Positions 23,866 through 32,372 of a stretch of DNA of 64,000 nt are shown here, one piece after another. Below the pieces are notes generated by a model that did no database searches, had not been told where the DNA came from, and saw nothing but the letters and a program-made list of their open reading frames with translations. A program made the position numbers and the translations under genes. Source of the stretch: Carya illinoinensis (Eukaryota > Streptophyta > Magnoliopsida > Fagales > Juglandaceae); NCBI RefSeq assembly GCF_018687715.1, contig NC_056765.1:17176894-17240893 (forward strand), read 5' to 3'. Within the stretch, counting starts at the first letter, position 1, and every line of letters begins with the position of its first letter.

Positions 23866-24835
23866 ACGTTCGAATGTTATAACCAAAACGTTCGGACGTT
23901 TCGATTGACGTCCGAACATAATAGATTTACGTTCGCATGTTAACAAAACGTCCGAACGTAAAAGTATCACGTTCGCACGTATGATTTTAAGTCCGAACAT
24001 GATATACATAACGTTCGCATGTGGAGTTAACGTCCAAACGTTAATTAATTAACGTTCGGACGTTAACTGTATATAAGGCCAAGCACGACGGTTTCCAGGC
24101 CATAACTTGTACGAAACCGGTCCGGAAACTCAAACTCTCTCATCCTCTCCGCCACGCACGCCGCCGCAACCGTCGCCATCCGCCACCGCAACCGTCACTA
24201 AAAGGTAATGTGCCCTCTCCCTCTTCTATTTCCTTGCTTTTAATCGGTGGGTTTCAAAAATTCGAAACCCACCGTAGCCCGGTTATAAAACTTGCATTTC
24301 CGGCCACCATTCGCAGTAAAATGATAGAATAGGACCGTAGAAACATTTCCCATCTTTTGAAATTCATATTTTGGTTGTTTGTGGCTTCGAAACATGCGTT
24401 TCGAAGCTTTCGGTAATGGTTGAGTCGACTCAGCGATTCCGTGTCGTAACGTTCGGACGTCACAACACAACGTCCGAACGTGTGACCTTTTGTATTCAAT
24501 ACGTTCGCACGTTATATTGTTACGTGCGAACGTATTAGTTTTACGTGCGAACGTTTTTATCCAACGCTTTAACGTAACGTTGGATAAAACGTTCGAACGT
24601 AATCCGTTGGTCTTCTTTGGCTAGTAAGAACGTCCTAACGTATGACGATTCAAATTCATTACGTCCGAACGTTTAGGTAATACGTTCGGACGTAATGAAC
24701 TTATTCGCACGTTTTTATCGAACGTTTGAATGAAACGTTCGATAAAAACGTCCGAACGTTTCATCTTTGTATATTCGGACGTATTTTAACGTGCGAACGT
24801 ACATTGTATTAACGTTCGAACGTTTACAATATAAA
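23866..24835. promoter_or_regulatory. ACGTTCGAACGT palindrome cluster around the accessory-gene start
   Basis: Palindromes and half sites fill 23866-24065 and resume at 24445-24830, on both sides of a likely leader exon. Variants include TTCGGACGT, GTCCGAACGT and GTGCGAACGT. The arrangement mirrors the cluster at 22490-22770. Confidence 0.75.
24066..24205 (+). promoter_or_regulatory. TATA box and non-coding leader exon of the accessory gene
   Basis: GTATATAAGG at 24069-24078 is a good TATA box. The following C-rich stretch (GCCACGCACGCCGCCGCAAC) ends in AAAAG|GTAATG at 24203-24206, a plausible donor. The matching acceptor TTTTCAG lies at 25038-25044, just before the coding ATG. Transcription would therefore run plus, divergent from TNP2. 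Confidence 0.6.
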
Positions 24836-25047
24836 ATTTTTTTATATTGTTTCTTTTAGGTATTATTATTTTATATATTGAAAAAGTGAGTTTCTTTAAA
24901 AGTTTTACTCGCAAAATTAAGTAAATTTATAAGGATGATATTTTAATTTTTAGTATAATCCATATATGTCATAATACGTATGTATCTGTGATTATAATCA
25001 TTTTTTTAAAATGTTATAACTTATATATTTTTTTTTATTTTCAGGAT

Positions 25048-26274
25048 ATGGCTCAGTATATGACGACAAGGAAGCGAGGGAGGGATGGAGGCAATCCGGA
25101 CATCGCTCGACTGGGGGCACGAACTGTTATGGGGGAACGAGAAATCCTCATTAATGAGTTTGATGAGCTCAGCTGGGAGCGAAAGACGCTGAGAGACGTC
25201 TTCGTCACCAGAGGCTGGGGCCCCATATGCACATTGAGGGGAAAGATTTACCCCAAAATGGTTCGAGAGTTTTACATTGGGATGGCCACCATGCCTAACG
25301 ATGCATCATCCCATACTCTCAGTGTACGCGGTGTACAGTTTCAGTTCTCGGCGGATGTTCTCGCCGACTTGCTCCAGATTCCGCGTATGCTACCTGAGTC
25401 GACAGCTGCTCAGGCTGATGACATAGCAGCTGCATTTTCCCCGAGCATATTCGAGGCAGATCCAGCTGCTTCTGCTTCATCTTCGGGCCCTGTTGAGTTT
25501 ATGCCCAGTCATGAAGAAGATCGACCCGAGGGCGATCCTATTGCTGCTGAGGTTGGTGACGATGAGCGGGACCAGGATTTCTACATCCTTACTGGCACGG
25601 ACCGCACAAAGCTCGATAGGCCGAACTCCTTCAGCCAGAATCAGCTGCTGCCTTTCTTTCGCATGTTGCACATTTTTGTTGCAACAAATGTAGACCCGGT
25701 GGCACATAAGAGCACATTCAGTCGGGCTCGTGCACAGTTCCTGATTGGCTTGGCACGTGGTGAGTCCATTGACTTGCCCCTTGTTATATTTGAGCGGATC
25801 CGTTACGAGGCCAGCATCGTTACCACGGATAATCTCCCGTACGGAGTCATCATCAGCCGCTTATTACTAGCCCGGGGAGTGCCACTCCAGGCGGAGGAGA
25901 TGGTGATAAACCAGATGAGCCCTATCGACATAACCACACACCGCCGGAGCATTGGACAGGGGAGAGGCTCAGCTCGGCGTCAGTCTGGTCCTACGCCAGA
26001 TCTTGTTCCCCCGACTGAGTCTGGGGCCGATGTTGCTCGCCCGTCGGCGAGTACTAGTCAGCAGCCGGGAGTTACATCTCCTGGGAATGTGCGACCTGCT
26101 TGGGTTGATACAATGATGACAGATATGAAGGCGCATATAGACCGACAGATCGATAGACAGATTGCACATATAGATCAGGCTGTCGCACATCTTGCACATC
26201 ATGTAGATGTGCTAAACAATAAGGTTGAGACATTGACTGAGGAGTTTCGATCTTTTGTAAACCAGCAGTTCTGA
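25048..26274 (+). CDS. Putative plant transposon protein, CACTA accessory gene
   Basis: A single coding exon of 408 residues. I choose the ATG at 25048 because TTTTCAG ends at 25044; the longer open frame from 24988 runs through the intron. The N-terminus is basic (TTRKRGRDGG). The next part, FDELSWERKTLRDVFVTRGW, GKIYPKMVREFY, VRGVQFQFSADVLADLL, is the signature I know as the 'putative plant transposon protein' domain (Pfam family often near plant TEs). A second part reads FFRMLHIFVATNVDPVAHKS and ARAQFLIGLARGESIDLP, and the C-terminus has a Ser/Pro-rich linker and a heptad-like coiled coil (DRQIAHIDQAVAHLAHHVD). No molecular function is established that I know. It has higher G+C than its surroundings and no lesions. 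It is absent from CACTA-2, so it is not needed in cis for mobility. Confidence 0.75.
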   Translation: MAQYMTTRKRGRDGGNPDIARLGARTVMGEREILINEFDELSWERKTLRDVFVTRGWGPICTLRGKIYPKMVREFYIGMATMPNDASSHTLSVRGVQFQFSADVLADLLQIPRMLPESTAAQADDIAAAFSPSIFEADPAASASSSGPVEFMPSHEEDRPEGDPIAAEVGDDERDQDFYILTGTDRTKLDRPNSFSQNQLLPFFRMLHIFVATNVDPVAHKSTFSRARAQFLIGLARGESIDLPLVIFERIRYEASIVTTDNLPYGVIISRLLLARGVPLQAEEMVINQMSPIDITTHRRSIGQGRGSARRQSGPTPDLVPPTESGADVARPSASTSQQPGVTSPGNVRPAWVDTMMTDMKAHIDRQIDRQIAHIDQAVAHLAHHVDVLNNKVETLTEEFRSFVNQQF

Positions 26275-26454
26275 AAGTGATTTGTAAAAATTTATCATTC
26301 GAATGTTTTTTATTTTCGACATATGTAATGGACACAAATATTTAATGTATGTATTGTGTAGCTTAATTTCTACTCTTAATTTTTTTTTAATATAACGTTA
26401 CTCAACCTTACTATTAAAAAAAATATATATTATGGTTAATTTATGTAATTTTAC

Positions 26455-26761
26455 ATATAACGTTCGAACTTTATCACATTAACGTTCGAACATTGGCGCT
26501 AATATATTCACGTTCGCACGTAAATAGTTAAAACGTTCGAACGTTCGCGCTAATTTTTTTACGTTCGCACGTAAATATACATAACATTCGAACGTTACTG
26601 TGACGTTCGAACGTATTATGGGAAACGTCCGAACGTTTTGAAATTCTTGCCCAACATTTAGTGACAGTTCTCACAAACCGTCACAGTAAATATGTTTTAG
26701 TCACAGTTTGGAAACCGTCACTATTTATAATCTGTCACTAAAAGCCATATTTGTTGTAGTG
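26455..26761. repeat. CACTA-1 right subterminal and terminal repeats
   Basis: Eight or more ACGTTCGAACGT-type sites (26459-26636) are followed by AGTGACAGTT / AACCGTCAC repeats and the terminus at 26761. It is homologous to the left end of CACTA-2 (43205-43460) in inverse orientation. Confidence 0.85.
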
Positions 26762-27451
26762 TCATAATACTTAATATTTTGTGCAAACATATAACTTAAT
26801 AGCTTTTATAAAAATCTAGTTAAAGGTTAATTGGAATATGAACTACGATAATAAGCTGAAATAATATAATAGAATTCTTTAAAGGTATGCTGAAAAGCCC
26901 TTAAATATTTTCTATAAAAATAAGTCTATGACTAATATATTTATTTAAGTAGATAAAGCCCATGTAAAAGTAATGTTTCTTTTGAAATATAACCAGCCCA
27001 ATAAAGCCATTAAAACAGTTGCTGAAATATAATAAAATAAAGCCCAATTTAAAACACAAGTCCAGTTAAAAACTAAGTCTAATAGGTTTATTAAAAATAA
27101 CTAGGCCCAACACCCTTAAAAGGAAAACTCTTGGTCGAAAGGCTTAAAGCCGAGAGGCCATTGTAATAAAAGAATCTGGTTCAGGAGGGTATAGGCTAAG
27201 GGTCAAAGGGCTTACATGTAATTATGGAAGCAATGAAGGGGCTTTTTGGGATGTCTAGAATAAACAATTAAAATGAAGGACAAAACTTACTGGAGTGGCT
27301 CACATACGTATCACTGGAAGTCTGGAACCAAATAAAGACAAAGAAACAAATGGTTGTGAGATGCTTACCGAGAGGAAGCTGAGGCAACGATGGCTCTAGG
27401 TGGTTGGAAGTGACAGGCGATGCCACTGGCCTTCTCGAAAAGGTGGTGCAA

Positions 27452-27454
<3 letters not shown>

Positions 27455-27508
<54 letters not shown>

Positions 27509-27518
27509 GAGAGTGAAA
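27455..27518. repeat. (GA)n microsatellite
   Basis: About 25 GA units with minor interruptions in the right part of element X. The open frames across it are dinucleotide artefacts. Confidence 0.95.
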
Positions 27519-28069
27519 AATCTGTCAAACCGAAACAAAGAATGGAGGGAGAGAGAAGATTCCGGCATGGGCTTATCGGAAGGGAGTGGGATCGACGGGA
27601 ATGGGCTCGTCGACACTTTTTGTGGCTGTTTCCAGTGAGTTGGTTGCCTCGGTTGGCTATGAGAGTGGTTTTCCAAGTTGTAGGGGCTGTTACGTTGGGC
27701 TGGTATGTGTATCTTTTCCCTCTTTGTCGACTAAAATTCTGAATGATTAATCTGAGGGTTTGGTGGGATTTTATAAAAGTGAGAGAAAGGGTTTTACGTG
27801 AGTTTTCAGGAGATTAGCTAAATCTGATTTGGTTCTGATCTTAGAATCTTTTCAAAAAAATTTTAAACCCATCCAATAATAACAGAGAATACAAGATAAA
27901 GGAAACTACCTTAAAACTCTAATTAATCTGGTTTATTATCTCATTTGACAAATAAATAATTATAAGCATCTAATAAAAATATAAGTAAATAATAAAATGA
28001 ATAAATCAAATAAATAAATAAATTCTAACTGAATTAATCTAAAGTCTTATTCTAGGTTTGTATGTTACA

Positions 28070-29046
28070 CTATTCTTCGTATCAAACTTGTGAGTTGATG
28101 AATATCCATGGAGTTTGAAGTACTTATCTGTAGTGTGATCTGGAATCTGTCAATGAGAGCAAACTGATTTGCTTGGGTTAGCTTTGAAACATCTTTCAAG
28201 TTTCTTGGAATCTTGCAAAAAGTGCAGCAGTATCTATCCCTCTTTTGTGTAGGATTATTGGTTTTACCCCCTTATTTGTAATTGCCTCTAGTGAATATAG
28301 CCATAAAATCATGGACAGATTCTTCTCTGGATATTTTCCTCATTTTTTCTTCTTGTTGTATTATAGAGTAGACTTCATTAAGACTAGGGAAAGGTTTTAT
28401 TAAAAGGATTTGAGCTTTGATTCCTTTATAAGAATCATTTAGGCCCATTAGGAATTTCTTGACCCAGTGGCCCCCTGCTAATTTTGAATAACAGTTTTTA
28501 AACCTCCACAACTACAACTAGGATTAGCTTCATAGTTTAAAAGTTCATTCAAAAGGGTTTTAAGCTTGGAGAAATAGACACGTACAGCATTCTGGTATTG
28601 CATTAGCATGGTAATAGCTTGCTTAATTTCAAAAATCCAAGGTGCATTCTATTGAGCAAAGCGTTGTTCTAGCTCAAGCCAGAGTTGATATGCTGTCTCA
28701 AGATATACAGTTCTGCACTTGATATCCACAACCATGGTATTCTGCATCCAGGTAATCACAATGTCATTGCAGCATAACTAGTGCTCCATAGGGGGATCAT
28801 TTGGATTTGTGGGTTCACATAGGCTTCCATATATGAAGCCAAGTTTATTTTTGATGTGTAATGCCCTCTTTATTGATCTAGCCTATGAATAATAGTTACT
28901 GATATCCAAGCTATGAGTGACAAGCATGGCGCCAGGACCATCATTACTTCTAATAAAATATGGGCTGCTTAAATGAGTAGGGTCATGAGTGTTGTTTGAG
29001 TTTAGTTTTTGGTTTTGATTTTGGTTGCCTAAGTTAGGATCTTCCA
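28070..29046 (-). pseudogene. Copia element A, gag fragment
   Basis: The minus strand from 29046 encodes a copia Gag: MEDPNLGNQNQN, then SSPYFIRSNDGPG, LVTHSLDISNYYS, IKNKLGFIYGS; later [34 protein letters not shown] and a degraded zinc-knuckle region (KYFKLHGYSSTHKF). Several stops and frame breaks are present. It continues at 4910 in the lower fragment. A primer-binding site TGGTACCAGAGC (minus, 29054-29065) precedes it. Confidence 0.85.
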
Positions 29047-29053
29047 TAGTCGA

Positions 29054-29360
29054 GCTCTGGTACCATATAAGAAATGCAAATAAATGTAAAAGGGATCAAC
29101 AGAATCTGGGCTAGGTGATGGAAAAGATATGGAAGAAAGTTTCCTTTTACTTGCCTGATGAAATGTGTATACAAAAATTGCTCATATAAGCTTACAAAAG
29201 AATATGACAACTAATGTAAAGATCCTATATTTTCTCCCTAGCTAACAACCTTGACAAAAAAATTCCTCTCTATTTTTCTCTAGAACATTCTTCCTCAATT
29301 GCTTATGTGTGTTGTTGACTTTCCAAATCAGCAGCTTCATTGGCTTTCAATACCATAGAT
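29054..29360 (-). repeat. Copia A primer-binding site and part of its 5' LTR
   Basis: The PBS TGGTACCAGAGC lies at 29054-29065. Sequence above it, read on the minus strand, has a GCTTATATAAGC TATA-like motif (about 29182-29193), as expected in an LTR promoter. I cannot place the LTR outer end confidently; candidates lie between about 29330 and 29520. Confidence 0.5.
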
Positions 29361-29411
29361 CATTCTTACCAGCTTGAAATGTTCTTCCAAGTGAAGCACT
29401 AGTGGTGCATA

Positions 29412-29425
29412 TTACGGAATGAAGC

Positions 29426-29469
<44 letters not shown>
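29412..29469. repeat. (CT)n microsatellite
   Basis: About 25 CT units, within or next to the copia A LTR. Confidence 0.95.
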
Positions 29470-29471
<2 letters not shown>

Positions 29472-29520
29472 CACATTAAAGTTTTTCTTTAAATTGAGTT
29501 GGAGAAATATCGTCCAACAC

Positions 29521-31079
29521 AGATTGGAAGAAAACTTTATCCATTAAACTATGTTAGAAAGGGAAATTAAATTAATTTTGAGAAAGTTGTTTTGGTTTTT
29601 ATTTGTTAGATGCTTTCATAAAAATTATTTTTAAAATTGTTTTGGTATAAATATATTTAGATTCAAAGTAAAAACTTTTCAAAAAACTCCTAATTTATAA
29701 ACATGACTTAAATAGCATTTTTTCATCCGAACTTTTTTTTTCGACCCAGTCCAAAACCTAGATAATCAGGTTTCAAAGGTGGGTACATAAGGCAAATAAC
29801 CCGTTTATTTTTTAAAATTCAAGCTATGCCCAACCTGAGTCCAATCCTAGTACCTAGATTCCAGATATTTGGATTTTTTTTAAAAAAAAAGAGTGGATTT
29901 TTCTGCAAAACTTGCTACACTCATATACTTAGATAAGTTTCAAAAACTTAGATTCTTCTGCATACCGGCCTAGATTTTGATCCGGATTAACTCGGGCCGT
30001 AGTACCTGCCCAAGTCCAAGTACGAGTATAGCGAGGTACCTGGATCAGTACCCAAGTAAACAGTTTTAGACGTAAATCTGCAATGGATTCTGAAAATGGA
30101 AAGGACCATCCACTTAAAGTGGCATTTTTTTTAAGTTTTTTTTTTTTTTTTAGGTTTAAGAGGGATTACACTTGCAACCAACCCATGATGTGTTGGGCTT
30201 GTAGTAATGCCCCGCCCCTTCTTCAGAAAGTCCAGACAAAAGAATATTTGAAATATAAAATTTTAAAGTATTTTTATAAACGAAATTATGTCAAGTCAAT
30301 ATGTGCCCTCCAGGCTCCACCCTTGACACCCGCGGCTTATAAATAAAACTTTTCTTATATTTAATAGAAAATGATGATATACTTCCACGTGTCAATACCA
30401 CATTGGTCAATCCGAAGCTTTCATTTTGGTTTCAAAACATATTGATGTGTCATTGTGTGGCCCAAGTCTTTGGACCCTAAGGTGAGGATGAACTTCAATA
30501 AATTGTATATTAAAATTTTAGTTATTTTATATGGGCTAAATGGTTAGAATAAGGCCTTTTCATTTCATGAAGTGACCACTAGAAACTTAAAAGAAGCTTG
30601 TTGTCTAGCCTGAGCGCCAGACTAGTAACAAATTGTTTCCTCAAGCCATAAGTGAGGGAAATGAATAGAGATCACTGCTTCCCTAAACCTTTAAGAAATC
30701 AAATATAAAAGGAGTTCTTGAATGATTCAGATAAGATGGAAAGAAGTGTGAATAAATCCTCGGTTTTAGTTGTTGAACTATCCTTATTTGAGGGATAATA
30801 ATAAGCTTATTACTTCCTATCACTCATTTATTATTTTATAATATATTTAAATTTTTTATTTTTTATTATTATTTTATTTTAAGTATTTTTTTAAATAGGT
30901 GATAGAATGCAGTAAGCCTATTATTATCTTTATTTGAGATTTGCAGACTCCATTTAAAGGGAAAATACTTGTAATTTGTATATCTTAAAATTATATCTAA
31001 TATTACTCTAATCACAAATCTTTTAGCAGTTGAGATTAATAATTTTGATAATTTAAGACCGTATCTTAATGATACGGTA
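29521..31079. other. Intergenic, no recognised feature
   Basis: AT-rich sequence with long A and T runs (29743, 29877, 30127-30152). No domain or RNA gene was recognised. Confidence 0.5.
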
Positions 31080-31285
31080 GTTTGATATACGAAATATTAT
31101 AATTTCTTAAAAAAATTGGGTTGTTTGAATTGAGAAACTCTCAACTCATCTAATCATTATAATTTTTTTAAACTCCTACATAAAATATAATAAATAATTC
31201 AATTTTTTAAAATTTTAAAATATAAATAATATTTTATTCAAATTCTAACTTTAATTTTATAATCTTATTTTATCTCAATTAGCTA
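31080..31285. mobile_element. AT-rich MITE-like element
   Basis: The reverse complement contains AGATGAGTTGAGAGTTTCTC, AAATTATAATGATTAG-like and GAATAAAATATTATTTATA blocks. These resemble an abundant short repeat that I associate with Fagales genomes. A related copy is at 49775-49985. Borders and target duplication are not resolved. It lies just 3' of the CNGC pseudogene. Confidence 0.5.
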
Positions 31286-31883
31286 TGATAGATTCCAAAT
31301 CCTCCTAAACAAGCCAGTTTGTCGCGTAAGAGACACAACGGATAACAAATGCACAATCTCTCTCTCTCTCTCTATAACACAAATTTGACCCAAGTTTGTT
31401 CTTCTTTTAGTCCTCGTCCAAAGAAAAATCTGGCTCTGGAGGCTTCTGCAATGAGCTAACCACAGAACCTGAAACAGAGTTCTTATTGACACTCCTTTCA
31501 GTACTGTTTCCCCTCGGCTTTGCTGCACAAACAACGCCCAAAACCATCTCAGCTCGAACTCCTTGATCGGGCTCATTAGCCTCCGCATGCTTCTCGCTTT
31601 CCCTCACCTCAGCTGCTGCATCCTTTCGTTTTTTATACCGACGCCATGCAATTTGTAAGAAACATGCTGCCCACGTGCTCCACTGCTGCGAGTAGAACCT
31701 GAACTTATGTCTAAGCAGTTTACTCCGCAGCTTTCTGTACTGTGCTGCTACAAACTTCAAGTCTTCTGCTTCTATAGCAAAAGCCTCTACTTCCGTGATG
31801 GCTTTGATTGTGCGTGTCGACGATGGCAGGACGGGACTTGAACGCGAGTCCAAAGCCCACGTCACCAGCTCCTCACCACAGAA

Positions 31884-32372
31884 TGTTAAAAACTGTTGAA
31901 AACAGAAAGTGAAAATGAGAGGAAACAAATGAAGAACAGAGTTTGACAGAGATTTGAGGAAGTTTGATTCTCATTGATCCTTTTGTCAATACAAAGGTCA
32001 CATATATATACATTACAAAAAAGTAGAAAAGTAAAAGCTACTGAAAATCTAACTTTTGATTATCTACACAAGTACAAGCATCAATTCAGAACTTTTTATG
32101 CACAGCATGGTAAAGATCAGCTTTATGCCTCATGTCCCTCATACTTCTTTGTGTGCAGCCATGCATTTCCTCAACTGTGCCATCTTCTTTTCTGTGCCAT
32201 CTCCTGTCTCCTTTTTGCTGCTGCTGCCATCTTTTTCTTTCCATGTATTGCAGCTTGCTTTATCAGCTTTATGCATCTCTTGAGTGTTGCAGTGTATTTC
32301 AGACATGCTTTGGCTGCTGTCCTTGTGCATTTCTTGCTTGCATTTTATCTTGTTACATTGCATTCTGTAAGA
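31884..32372 (-). repeat. Copia B 3' LTR
   Basis: 489 bp, direct repeat of 36969-37457. Differences from the 5' LTR are seen near 32131-32134, 32176, 32225 and 32304. The polyprotein frame runs about 230 bp into it. Confidence 0.95.

Larger units (their letters stand above)
14441..26761 (-). mobile_element. CACTA-1, full-length En/Spm-type DNA transposon
   Basis: Ends are CACTACAACAAAAATAGG (14441) and ...TATTTGTTGTAGTG (26761). The 3-bp target duplication TCA is exact (14438-14440, 26762-26764). It inserted into element X. It encodes a TNP2-type transposase (minus), a TNPA-like protein (minus) and an accessory plant-transposon-protein gene (plus). Both ends have subterminal 'AGTGACGGTTT/AAACCGTCAC' repeats and clusters of ACGTTCGAACGT-type palindromes. 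The 12.3-kb size and gene content fit autonomous plant CACTA elements. Two divergent promoters lie near 22.45 and 24.1 kb with an AT-rich block between them. The TNPA-like gene appears frameshifted, so activity might depend on a TNPA from another copy. Confidence 0.93.
4911..28069. mobile_element. Element X (MULE-like or long LTR), host of nested insertions
   Basis: The outer ends read TGTAACACCC (4911) and TATGTTACA (28069), giving TGTAACA/TGTTACA terminal inverted bases. It sits inside the copia A Gag. The flanks are CTGTTCTTC (4902-4910) and CTATTCTTC (28070-28078), a 9-bp duplication with one mismatch, checked against the continuity of the copia reading frame. Nine-bp duplications are typical of Mutator-like elements. 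TGTAACACCC...CA ends also occur on long plant LTRs, whose duplications are 5 bp, so the class is open. Without the nested gypsy and CACTA elements X is about 3.1 kb (4911-6176, 13937-14440, 26762-28069). It has no ORF that I recognise. It carries a minisatellite and a GA microsatellite. A subrepeat around 6090-6176 recurs at 13943-14020 with roughly 75% identity, on either side of the gypsy insertion. Confidence 0.6.

Noticed and set aside
24240..24499. Minus-strand frames of 76 and 81 codons inside CACTA-1
   Set aside because: They lie in the intron of the accessory gene on the opposite strand and overlap palindrome sites; no motif.
14441..26761. Spaced palindromes considered as a CRISPR-like array
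   Set aside because: Plant nuclear DNA, no cas genes, irregular spacing, and the motif clusters at transposon ends and promoters.
27268..27742. Frames through the GA microsatellite
   Set aside because: Dinucleotide repeat artefacts (long SLSLSL or REREREs) with no flanking domain.
4911..28069. Element X as an ordinary solo LTR
   Set aside because: Possible from its TGTAACACCC...CA ends, but the flanking duplication is 9 bp, not 5. Kept only as an alternative.
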